Shown here: positions 6,653 through 13,218 of the stretch, one piece after another | Layout of the letters: each line of letters opens with the position of its first letter | Position numbering within the stretch: position 1 is the stretch's first letter | Assembly (NCBI GenBank): GCA_014859075.1 | Contig: JACUUW010000031.1 | Location: forward strand, 1 to 13,294 | DNA length: 13,294 bases | Direction: 5' to 3' | From: Desulforudis sp. | GTDB lineage: Bacteria; Bacillota; Desulfotomaculia; Desulfotomaculales; Desulforudaceae | Translations under genes and position numbers: made by a program | Notes under the pieces: generated by a model | Databases searched by the model: none | Told to the model about the DNA's origin: nothing | The model's input: only the letters and a program-made list of their open reading frames with translations

Positions 6653-7714
6653 TTACAACTCGGAGCGCTTGTTTTCCAGGGGCACTTCCGGACTTCGCCG
6701 CCAGGCGCCCCCGAACATCCCGACCCGGTTGGCGGCGGTCAGCAGCACCGTGGCGACCATGAACAGGAACAGCACCGCCTGTTCGGTAGTCAGCACGGTG
6801 AGCAGGACGGCACTGCCACCCAGTACCACGTTCACTCCGTACATGGTCAGGACCGCACCCCGGTGCGTCAGGCCCGCCCCCAGGAGGCGGTGGTGCAGGT
6901 GACCCTTGTCCGGGTAGAAAATCGGCTTTTTGTTTCGGAAACGCCGGAGCACGGCGAAAGCGGTATCGGTTAACGGAATGCCCAGGATCACGACCGGGAT
7001 GATCACCGACAGGGCGGTCGCACCCTTGGTCAGGCCCATGACGGCCAGGGTGGCCAGCGTAAAACCCAGAAACATCGAGCCCGTGTCACCCAGAAACACC
7101 CGGGCCGGGTGAAAATTGTAGCGCAAAAAACCCAGGATGGCCCCCGCCAGGATCAAGGTGACCGCCACCACCGGCACATTACCCAGCGTGAACGCCACGA
7201 CCGCCAGGGTGAGCGAGGCGATAAGCGCCGTACCGGAAGCCAGACCGTCCAACCCGTCGATCAGGTTGACGGCGTTGGTGACGGCAACCAGCCAAAACAC
7301 GGTAAGGGGAATTCCCCACAGTCCCAGGAAAACAATGCCGCCAAACGGGTTGGTCAGGAACTCGAAGTGAATCCCGAACGGGATCAGAGTCAGCGCGGCC
7401 ACTATTTGGCCGGTGAATTTCAACCAGGGCGAAATCCCCCGCACGTCGTCCCACATCCCGAGCAAGACGATCAGGGTCGCCCCGCACACCAGACCCCAAA
7501 GCGGCGTGGTCAGCGGTTGGGTGATCAGCAAAGTGCTGATAAAGGCGAGGTAGACCGCCAGCCCGCCCAGCCGGGGCATCGGAAAGGCGTGCATCTTGCG
7601 CTGATCCGGTTCATCCATGGCACCCAGTCTGTGCGCCAGACGGATCACCCAGGGCGTGACCACCAGACTGAGGACCAGGGCAAAGACCGGTAGCAACGTC
7701 AACTCCAACAACAA
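6653..7714 (-). CDS. WecA/TagO-type undecaprenyl-phosphate N-acetylhexosamine-1-phosphate transferase
   Basis: This MraY-family enzyme transfers a sugar 1-phosphate, usually GlcNAc-1-P, from a UDP-sugar to undecaprenyl phosphate. That is the committed step of teichoic acid or secondary wall polymer synthesis. The 353-residue protein has about ten membrane helices and the cytoplasmic loops of the family: DEPDQRKMHAFPMPRLGG (34-51), the DD pair in GMWDDVRG (86-93), NAVNLIDGLDGLASG (147-161), FLGDTGSMFLGF (207-218) and the histidine loop DKGHLHHRLL (269-278). The histidine loop marks it as WecA/TagO/TarO-like rather than MraY. The start is unusual: the first three codons are all TTG (7714, 7711, 7708) after GGGGAGGGG (7725 to 7717). 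The second TTG has the best spacing; the outermost is reported. The real sugar substrate is inferred. Confidence 0.92.
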   Translation of the reverse strand: MLLELTLLPVFALVLSLVVTPWVIRLAHRLGAMDEPDQRKMHAFPMPRLGGLAVYLAFISTLLITQPLTTPLWGLVCGATLIVLLGMWDDVRGISPWLKFTGQIVAALTLIPFGIHFEFLTNPFGGIVFLGLWGIPLTVFWLVAVTNAVNLIDGLDGLASGTALIASLTLAVVAFTLGNVPVVAVTLILAGAILGFLRYNFHPARVFLGDTGSMFLGFTLATLAVMGLTKGATALSVIIPVVILGIPLTDTAFAVLRRFRNKKPIFYPDKGHLHHRLLGAGLTHRGAVLTMYGVNVVLGGSAVLLTVLTTEQAVLFLFMVATVLLTAANRVGMFGGAWRRSPEVPLENKRSEL

Positions 7715-7750
7715 AACCCCTCCCCGATTGGGACAAGCACGGCTACAGAA

Positions 7751-7779
7751 AGCCTACCTTATTCTTGCTGAATTGACAA
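7751..7779 (-). promoter_or_regulatory. Candidate promoter of the WecA/TagO-galU unit
   Basis: Minus-strand TTGTCA (7779 to 7774), 17 bases, then TAGGCT (7756 to 7751). The -35 is good and the -10 is poor. Predicted initiation near 7744 would leave a leader of about 30 bases. The surrounding 7760-7860 stretch is distinctly AT-rich, which suits a promoter region after the fabZ stop. Confidence 0.35.
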
Positions 7780-7887
7780 TGACTGAATAATTAAGTAATC
7801 AGCCGATCGGGGGACAGATTTGAATCTATTAAGATGTATTCGACTAAAAACGGCAGTTCTCTCCAACCCCGCTTCCAGTTTCTGCTG

Positions 7888-8328
7888 CTAACCGCTTGCC
7901 TCGGCTTCGGCGGCGGCAAAAATCAACTCACACTCGGCGGCCTTCTCCCCGCCCACGTAAGCAATTCCGCGGCACTTGCCCACCCGGCCCCGCAGGCGCA
8001 GGATTTCAACCTCCAGGCGGAGCACGTCACCCGGCACCACCTGCCGCCGGAACCGCGCCGCGTCGATGCCGGCAAACAGCGGCAGCTTGCCGCGGTACTC
8101 CTCCAGGCTCAGGACACACACGGCCGCCACCTGGGCCAGCGCCTCGATGATCAGCACTCCCGGCATCACCGGGTACTCGGGAAAGTGCCCGGGGAAAAAC
8201 GGCTCGTTCACGGTGACGTTCTTCAGCCCGACCGCCCGCTTGCCTGGTTCCACCTCGACCACGCGGTCGACCAGCAGGAACGGATAACGGTGCGGCAGGA
8301 GTTCCTTGATTCTATTCACATCCAGCAT
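7888..8328 (-). CDS. fabZ: 3-hydroxyacyl-[acyl-carrier-protein] dehydratase FabZ
   Basis: FabZ removes water from 3-hydroxyacyl-ACP to give trans-2-enoyl-ACP in type II fatty acid synthesis; it is a cytosolic hotdog-fold enzyme. The 146-residue protein has the start motif IKELLPHRYPFLLVDRV (7-23), the catalytic histidine in FFPGHFPEYPVMPGVL (His48) and the catalytic glutamate in IIEALAQ (Glu62). Length and motifs are normal. The ATG at 8328 (AGGGGG about 9 bases upstream) begins at the family-typical MLDVNRIKELLPHR; a longer reading adds nine residues without support. It lies 51 bases after the DUF5693 gene and is likely co-transcribed with it. No other fatty acid synthesis gene is nearby, which is unusual for Clostridia, where fabZ often sits in a fab cluster. 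Confidence 0.95.
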   Translation of the reverse strand: MLDVNRIKELLPHRYPFLLVDRVVEVEPGKRAVGLKNVTVNEPFFPGHFPEYPVMPGVLIIEALAQVAAVCVLSLEEYRGKLPLFAGIDAARFRRQVVPGDVLRLEVEILRLRGRVGKCRGIAYVGGEKAAECELIFAAAEAEASG

Positions 8329-8379
8329 TCTTTCGTGCCCCCTTTGGTTTCGCAATAACCCCTTACGGGACTATTTCCA

Positions 8380-10392
8380 TTATTCCCCGGGGGTTTCCCC
8401 CCCAGTCCGCCTCCGGGCGCCCGCGGGCCGGAGCATATCCTCCGGAACACAAGCCCAACCCCCGGCCGGCCGCCTGTTCACCGGCTCCGGAGAGCGCCGC
8501 CGCTCGACAACATACCAGGCCGCAATGAGCACCAACCCGATGATCAGACCCAGCCACAGCCCGTTGAAAGCCCGGAACAGGGAAACGTACAGGGGTGTGT
8601 GCAGGTGCGCAAAGGTGTTCACCAGGGAGATCTGGCCGATGGCTCCGAGGGCGACCAGCGGCAGATACCGGGCATTCCGGTAGCCCGTGAACAACAACAA
8701 CAGAAGCCACGGATGACCGAGGAGAAACTCCTTGGTGCGCGGCCGAACCACCAGCGCCTGGTCCAGGGCGGCCCGCAGTTTTATTTCAAAGGACGACACC
8801 AGCAAGGCCGACTCGTTCCCGGTACGCAGCAGATAAACCGCGGCCGCCGCGGCGATCACGGCGCCGATTACGGCGTACTTCACCAGCACCGGCCGTTCCA
8901 GGAGATCGCGGAAACCGGCGAACCAGCCCGCACCCTCCCGGGGACGGTAAGCAAAGTACAGTCCCAACAGGAGCAAGGGCCCGGCGTGGGCCAGTTTCAC
9001 CCCGCCGAACTGGTCCAGCCTCAGCATGAAGCCGGTATCGGAAAGCAGCCCCACCAGGAAAGCGGCACCGATCAGGGAGATTCCGGCGGCCTGGGCGAAC
9101 CGGAGCACGCTCCGGTAAACCGAAACGCCTTGCTCCCGGACCACAGTCACCACGGCCAGGCAGGGGAAAACGATCACCCCGGCCAGGGCGGCGAGCTTGG
9201 CGGCCTGGTTTAGATCGGCCGTCATTACGAACGCCCCCCAGGCGAGGGCCGCCGACAAGCCCAGAAGCGGACCCAGCCGGGAGTTCAACCGGAGCCGCTC
9301 CCACAGGAACAGCCCGCCGGCGATCGCACCCAGACCGATCAGCGCCACGAGCGTCGCGGGCGGTTGCCAGGGAGCCGGGGCGGCGGGCGCGCCCGGCGTC
9401 AAACCGGCGGCCGCCAGGCGCTGGGAAACGCCTTCGAGATAAGCCGCGTTCGTCGTCCAGACGTCTTCGGTGCCGTGGGGCTCAAAGAAAAACCGCACCA
9501 GCAGCACTTTGGCGTTTCGTTCGGTGGCGGCCAGGACCAGGCGGTCGGCGGCCGACGTCGGGGTATACCGCGGCATCTCGGGAGAGGGGATGGAGTGCAG
9601 CATTACCTGCCGCGCCGGCAGGTTCCGACCGACTCCCCGGAGCCCGGCTTGCGGATAAAACTCGATGTCGGTCACCGGCACGCCCAAGGGCGCAAGCTCC
9701 CGGGTCAGGACGTGTATCAACCCCGGGTAACCGGGCAGGGACGGGTCGTTGAAAGCCACGGCCGAGAAGCCGGGGATTTCCCCCAGGTAACCGCCCAGCG
9801 CGGCCAGGCCGGCAGGGGTGACTCCCGGCCAGGTGCGCACCTGCGGGATCACGTTCAACCCGGCGGCAGCCGCCTGCGCAAAACCGTGGGCCGGAAACCC
9901 GACCCCGATCAAGTCAAATTGAGTCACCGGCACGGGCAGGACAATGACATACGGTCCGCCGGGTACGGTGTAGGCCGAGGCACCCGTTTTCATTTGCAGC
10001 TGGCGGTGCAGATCACCAAACGTCCGTTCATCCCGGACAACCAGGTACAGGTCGTCCGCGCTCGGCTCAATTCCGGTTTCGGAGAACCAGGGTTCGTGGC
10101 GGAGCGCGCCGTCCCGCAGGACCGTGAATCTCCCCCCCTGGGAGGCCTCGGTCAGCGTCTGTTCCCGGAAAAACACCGCGGTGGCGCCGTTATCGCGCAG
10201 TCCTTCAAGCACCTCCACCGGCTCACGGTCGGTCAGTCCGGCAAGGAACAACACGTCGTCGTAGCTCACGGCGACTTCCACCTGACGGTATTCGCTTTCG
10301 ATCTGGAACCGGTGTCCGGCCAGCCAACAAGACGCCACGAGCGCGGCGGTGATGACCAGCACCAGACCCCAGCGGTACCCTCTTACGATCAC
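8380..10392 (-). CDS. DUF5693 family polytopic membrane protein
   Basis: A 670-residue protein of unknown function. One N-terminal helix (about 8-26) is followed by a large domain predicted outside the membrane (about 30-343). A C-terminal block of roughly nine hydrophobic segments follows (346-364, 374-391, 397-417, 434-450, 468-482, 502-522, 559-570, 575-592 and 608-628). The tail (630-670) is Arg/Pro/Gly-rich and cytoplasmic. The last third contains the conserved stretch SFEIKLRAALDQALVVRP followed by RTKEFLLGHPW (534-562), which I associate with DUF5693. The ectodomain has repeated alpha/beta-like stretches (ATAVFFREQTL, FSAVAFNDPSLPGYPGL, AKVLLVRFFFEP) suggesting a TIM-barrel-like or glycosidase-like fold; that is inference only. 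The start is GTG at 10392 with GGGTGGG just upstream. It lies between the LCP and fabZ genes, close to csaB, which suggests a role in surface polymer export or modification. Confidence 0.8.
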   Translation of the reverse strand: MIVRGYRWGLVLVITAALVASCWLAGHRFQIESEYRQVEVAVSYDDVLFLAGLTDREPVEVLEGLRDNGATAVFFREQTLTEASQGGRFTVLRDGALRHEPWFSETGIEPSADDLYLVVRDERTFGDLHRQLQMKTGASAYTVPGGPYVIVLPVPVTQFDLIGVGFPAHGFAQAAAAGLNVIPQVRTWPGVTPAGLAALGGYLGEIPGFSAVAFNDPSLPGYPGLIHVLTRELAPLGVPVTDIEFYPQAGLRGVGRNLPARQVMLHSIPSPEMPRYTPTSAADRLVLAATERNAKVLLVRFFFEPHGTEDVWTTNAAYLEGVSQRLAAAGLTPGAPAAPAPWQPPATLVALIGLGAIAGGLFLWERLRLNSRLGPLLGLSAALAWGAFVMTADLNQAAKLAALAGVIVFPCLAVVTVVREQGVSVYRSVLRFAQAAGISLIGAAFLVGLLSDTGFMLRLDQFGGVKLAHAGPLLLLGLYFAYRPREGAGWFAGFRDLLERPVLVKYAVIGAVIAAAAAVYLLRTGNESALLVSSFEIKLRAALDQALVVRPRTKEFLLGHPWLLLLLFTGYRNARYLPLVALGAIGQISLVNTFAHLHTPLYVSLFRAFNGLWLGLIIGLVLIAAWYVVERRRSPEPVNRRPAGGWACVPEDMLRPAGARRRTGGETPGE

Positions 10393-10410
10393 GTACCCAC
10401 CCGACCTTTA

Positions 10411-10435
10411 CACAAAAATGCCCGCCGAGCCGGGC
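10411..10435 (-). terminator. Intrinsic terminator just upstream of the DUF5693 gene
   Basis: On the minus strand GCCCG (10435 to 10431) and CGGGC (10424 to 10420) form a five-bp GC stem with a six-base loop, followed at once by ATTTTTGTG. It lies about 130 bases after the LCP stop codon and only about 19 bases before the DUF5693 GTG start. It may end the LCP transcript, or work as the terminator arm of an attenuator. Confidence 0.6.
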
Positions 10436-10498
10436 GATGGCTCCGCGAGCCCGAAATCCCGAGTTTCAGACAGCCCAAACCAGACGGGGCAGCGGGGG

Positions 10499-10547
10499 CG
10501 GTGCCCGCCAATAGCTGTTGTCACTCCGGGCACCGGGACGGTACCCG
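10499..10547 (-). promoter_or_regulatory. Attenuator-like competing hairpins in the DUF5693 leader
   Basis: Minus-strand order is CGGGTACCG (10547 to 10539), CGGTGCCCG (10535 to 10527) and CGGGCACCG (10507 to 10499). The middle segment can pair fully with the first (one G-U, 3-base loop) or perfectly with the third (19-base loop). These two pairings exclude each other, and a terminator follows downstream. This is the layout of an attenuation leader, but no known riboswitch or T-box core is recognisable. Confidence 0.4.
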
Positions 10548-10567
10548 CCGCTTTGCCGATCTCCCGA

Positions 10568-11773
10568 TCACCGGTCGGCCTCGGGGACAATGGGCCAGGC
10601 CGGAGGCTCAAGTGGATCGTCCGACGGTTCCTCCGGTTCGGTCACGGGTTCCCCGGGTGCGGGTTCTTCCTCGGCATCATCATCATCCAGGCCGTCGGAC
10701 GGCGGCTCCAAGCTGTCGCCGGGAGGCGGTGCGGACCGCTCCGACTCCGGTTCATTGTTCGCCGGCGCTTGGGCCTGCGGCGGGCTTGACTGGTAAGCCA
10801 CACCCACCGGCGGCGTCAACCGCCGGTCCACGGGATCGCCGATCTCTTCGCCGTTCAGCAGCTTGACCGCCACCTCTTTGGCCCGGACCGGGTCAACGTA
10901 CCAGTAGCTCAACCCGTCGTAGTCCATAAAGTTGCCCGGAAGCGTGGCGGAAATCATTTCCACTTCGCCCAGCTTGCGGGCGAAATTCGCCCACCGGAGC
11001 ATGTCGGTCAGTCCCAGGTTGGTGTCCACACAGTCGTTGATCTTGGGTATCAGTCTGGGCAACTTCAACACATTGCGGGCTTTCATCATCTCACTCGCCA
11101 GCGCCGTCAAAAACTTCTGCTGTGCCTGGGTCCGGGTGATATCGCCTTTGTCATACCCGCGGTAACGGACGTACTGCAGGGCCTTGTCGCCGTCCAACCG
11201 CTGCTCGCCGGGCTGGAGATCGATCACCAGCGGCGGGCTGGCCAGCGGGTCGCGGTAGTACATCCGCCGTTCCACGTCGATGGTCACGCCGCCGAGGACG
11301 TCCACGATGTCCCGGAAACCCTCGAAGTTGGTCATTACGTAGTAGTCCACCGGCACCCCCAAGAGTTCGGACACCGCCTCCCGGACCGCGTCCGGACCCC
11401 CGTACACCGTAGTCGCGTTGATTTTATCCCAACCATGCCGGGGGATGTTCACCCGCGTGTCCCGGGGGATCGAAAGCAAGACCACCCGCTGTTCCTGGGG
11501 ATCCGCACTGACAAAAAGGATGGAGTCGGCGCGGGCCCGGTCGGGGTCGTCCCCGGCCTGCGCGTCGACGCCGAGCAGCACCAGGTTCATCCGCTCGGTC
11601 AGCACGATATCCTCCCCGCCGTCCGGATCCCTGGACACCGGATCACCGAAAAGATAGTTCAGCATATACTTGGCCCCGGCGTAACCGCCGAAAACGGTCA
11701 AGGCCAGGATGGTCAGCCCGATCACCAAGGCCCTGGCGTTTTTCAGTCTAAATTGTCTGCGATTCAAAGCCAT
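10568..11773 (-). CDS. LytR-CpsA-Psr (LCP) family wall polymer ligase
   Basis: LCP enzymes transfer lipid-linked anionic or secondary wall polymers to peptidoglycan (or protein) on the outer face of the membrane. The 401-residue protein has a short basic N-terminus, one membrane anchor (about 15-35) and the LCP domain (about 60-310). The domain carries LLGVD (66-70), the arginine/aspartate motif RADSILF (81-87), SIPRDTRVNI (101-110), HGWDKINAT (113-121) and the R-rich block LQYVRYRGYDKGDITRTQAQQKFL (199-222). The last 75 residues are a Pro/Glu/Asp-rich, low-complexity acidic tail with a DDDD run (363-366). The ATG at 11773 has GAGG only 3 bases upstream, tighter than usual, but no better in-frame start exists. 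It lies downstream of csaB, suggesting that the pyruvylated polymer is the cargo; this is inferred from context. Confidence 0.92.
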   Translation of the reverse strand: MALNRRQFRLKNARALVIGLTILALTVFGGYAGAKYMLNYLFGDPVSRDPDGGEDIVLTERMNLVLLGVDAQAGDDPDRARADSILFVSADPQEQRVVLLSIPRDTRVNIPRHGWDKINATTVYGGPDAVREAVSELLGVPVDYYVMTNFEGFRDIVDVLGGVTIDVERRMYYRDPLASPPLVIDLQPGEQRLDGDKALQYVRYRGYDKGDITRTQAQQKFLTALASEMMKARNVLKLPRLIPKINDCVDTNLGLTDMLRWANFARKLGEVEMISATLPGNFMDYDGLSYWYVDPVRAKEVAVKLLNGEEIGDPVDRRLTPPVGVAYQSSPPQAQAPANNEPESERSAPPPGDSLEPPSDGLDDDDAEEEPAPGEPVTEPEEPSDDPLEPPAWPIVPEADR

Positions 11774-11843
11774 GCGCCTCTTTAATCAATTATTTCCGTA
11801 AAGTTCAACGATTCACCCACCGACCCCGTCAAGCGGTGGCACG

Positions 11844-11887
11844 GTGGGAACCCTTAACCGGTTTCGTGGGAATCCTTAACCGGTTTC
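11844..11887. repeat. 22-bp tandem direct repeat between csaB and the LCP gene
   Basis: Two adjacent 22-base units (11844-11865 and 11866-11887) differ at one position, C against T at their eighth base. Each runs GTGGGAA, then YCCTTAACCGGTTTC, and holds the palindrome AACCGGTT. Read on the minus strand, the octamer GAAACCGG recurs with 5' ends at 11917 (inside the csaB 3' end), 11895, 11887 and 11865, giving spacings of 22, 8 and 22 bases. The array sits about 85-145 bases before the LCP start. It may bind a dimeric regulator on one DNA face, or be a simple local duplication. Confidence 0.7.
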
Positions 11888-11904
11888 CCGGTTTCTTCGA
11901 CATT

Positions 11905-13056
11905 TCAGACCGGTTTCCTGCACCCGGCAAGAATTTGCAGGGCCAGCACCGGCGTTCGCCGGGCTTCGGCCCGCAACGCCCCCATCCGTTCATTCAGCAG
12001 ACCGCCCAGAACCTCCCGACGGTTCAGCGCCGCCGCCACCGCCCGGCTCAACTCCACGGACGAGACCCGGCCGACCCGCAGTTCCTCCGGTAACCCCAAC
12101 CGGTCCAAAAACCACCGGACTTTGGGATCATACGGCAGACCCACCGGCACCACCCCGGAGAGGGCGGCAAACACCAGGAAATGCAAGCGCATTCCCACCG
12201 CCAGGTCCAATTGGGCACAAATGCCGATGAGTTCGGAAAAACCAAGGCGTTTCTCCACGATCAGGGCCGGGGTCCGCATCCGGCCCGTCACCGCCCGGCA
12301 CGCGTCCAGATCCCCCGGATGGTGGAACGGCAGGAACACCACCTGGTAACCGGCAGCCGCCAGTTCGTCGGCGGCGTGGGCCAGGGCTCCGGTGTAATCG
12401 TCATCCCCGGTCCAGGGCCTTACCGAAAAACCAGCCAGGGAACCCTTCCGGACCCCGGCCTTGGCCAGCAACTCCCGGCCCCGCGCCCGCCAGGCTTCCT
12501 CCGGAACGAGGGCCAACACGGGGTCGGCCGTGACCTCCACGGGCGGACGCCGCGCTCCCAGAGAGCACAGCATTTCCCGGGATTCGGCGTCGCGCACGGT
12601 CACCCCTTGCACCCGGTCCAAAACGGTCCGCGCCAGGAATCTTCCCAAACCGGTCCGCAGCGGGCCGATGCCTTGGGCGTAGATGAAAACCGGCCGTCCA
12701 AGCGCCCGGGCCAGGACGATCAGGCCCAGGTAGTACTGCAGGCTGGCCAGACTGGTCACGTCCTGCAACAGGCCGCCCCCACCGCTGATAAACAAGTCGG
12801 CGGCGCGCACGGCACGCGCAATGCCGCGCGGGTCGGTCCGGGGCACCGCCCGCACGTCGTAGGCCAGGGCGGTATGCCCCGGGTCGGCCGAAAGCACGGC
12901 GATGTCGATGCCGGGGCACACATCGCGCAGTCCCCGCACCAGCGCATAGAGAATGGCTTCGTCCCCGGCGTTGTGAAAACCGTAGTAGCCCGAAACCAGC
13001 ACCCGCGGCCGGCCGCGGGTCACCGCTTTGTGCAATGCATCCGACCCCTTTGACAC
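11905..13056 (-). CDS. csaB: Polysaccharide pyruvyl transferase CsaB
   Basis: CsaB adds ketal-linked pyruvate to secondary cell wall polysaccharide using phosphoenolpyruvate; pyruvylated polymer is the binding target of SLH-domain surface proteins. The 383-residue protein shows the family pattern: GYYGFHNAGDEAIL (23-36), LFISGGGGLLQDVTS (88-102), FIYAQGIGPL (124-133), FSVRPW (210-215) and VGMRLHFLVFAALSGVPVG-like residues (287-306, with the conserved MRLH). The fold is a GT-B-like cytosolic glycosyltransferase relative. The start is uncertain. GTG at 13056 gives the longest form, but a TATAAT box (13073 to 13068) lies so close that this codon would be almost at the transcript end. TTG at 13035 has AAAGGGG 9 bases upstream and gives 376 residues. 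It diverges from the truncated exported-protein gene at the right edge. Confidence 0.93.
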   Translation of the reverse strand: MSKGSDALHKAVTRGRPRVLVSGYYGFHNAGDEAILYALVRGLRDVCPGIDIAVLSADPGHTALAYDVRAVPRTDPRGIARAVRAADLFISGGGGLLQDVTSLASLQYYLGLIVLARALGRPVFIYAQGIGPLRTGLGRFLARTVLDRVQGVTVRDAESREMLCSLGARRPPVEVTADPVLALVPEEAWRARGRELLAKAGVRKGSLAGFSVRPWTGDDDYTGALAHAADELAAAGYQVVFLPFHHPGDLDACRAVTGRMRTPALIVEKRLGFSELIGICAQLDLAVGMRLHFLVFAALSGVVPVGLPYDPKVRWFLDRLGLPEELRVGRVSSVELSRAVAAALNRREVLGGLLNERMGALRAEARRTPVLALQILAGCRKPV

Positions 13057-13067
13057 GGCCTTCCACT

Positions 13068-13073
13068 ATTATA
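13068..13073 (-). promoter_or_regulatory. TATAAT -10-like box close to the csaB start
   Basis: A perfect TATAAT on the minus strand (13073 to 13068), within the AT-rich stretch at 13065-13076. No good -35 hexamer lies 16-18 bases upstream. If used, initiation near 13061 would leave almost no leader before GTG 13056 and would favour the TTG 13035 start. Confidence 0.35.
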
Positions 13074-13135
13074 TAGACGAGGAACGACCGCGTTCGGTTC
13101 TTGGAGACTCTTTCTAATCCGGTTTACTCTTGCCT

Positions 13136-13144
13136 ATTCTACCA
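13136..13144 (-). promoter_or_regulatory. Extended -10 promoter candidate for csaB
   Basis: Minus strand TGG-TAGAAT (13144 to 13136) matches an extended -10 element (TGN-TATAAT with one mismatch). No -35 is evident. Initiation near 13129 would give a leader of about 70-95 bases, compatible with either csaB start codon. A small inverted repeat, GAACG (13082-13086) and CGTTC (13091-13095), lies within that leader. Confidence 0.4.
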
Positions 13145-13218
13145 TGGTTTGAGCACGGGGAGGCATAACCGGCCCACCCCCGGCAGGTAAAACACCACCC
13201 GCCCCGAATCATGTCAGC

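Noticed and set aside
7834..8358. 174-codon plus-strand frame opposite fabZ
   Set aside because: It is antisense to a clear FabZ gene and is Gln/His/Pro-rich, typical of a shadow frame; similar long frames oppose most genes here.
10499..10515. Minus-strand GGCGGGCACCGCC resembling the T-box core (GGGTGGNACCGCG)
   Set aside because: The TGGN needed to pair with the tRNA acceptor end is missing, no Stem I or AGTA box is seen, and the downstream gene is not an amino-acid-related gene.
10408..10611. 67-codon minus-strand frame in the LCP-DUF5693 gap
   Set aside because: It overlaps the LCP 3' end and the terminator, has no ribosome binding site of note, and its composition looks like a frame shadow of GC-rich DNA.
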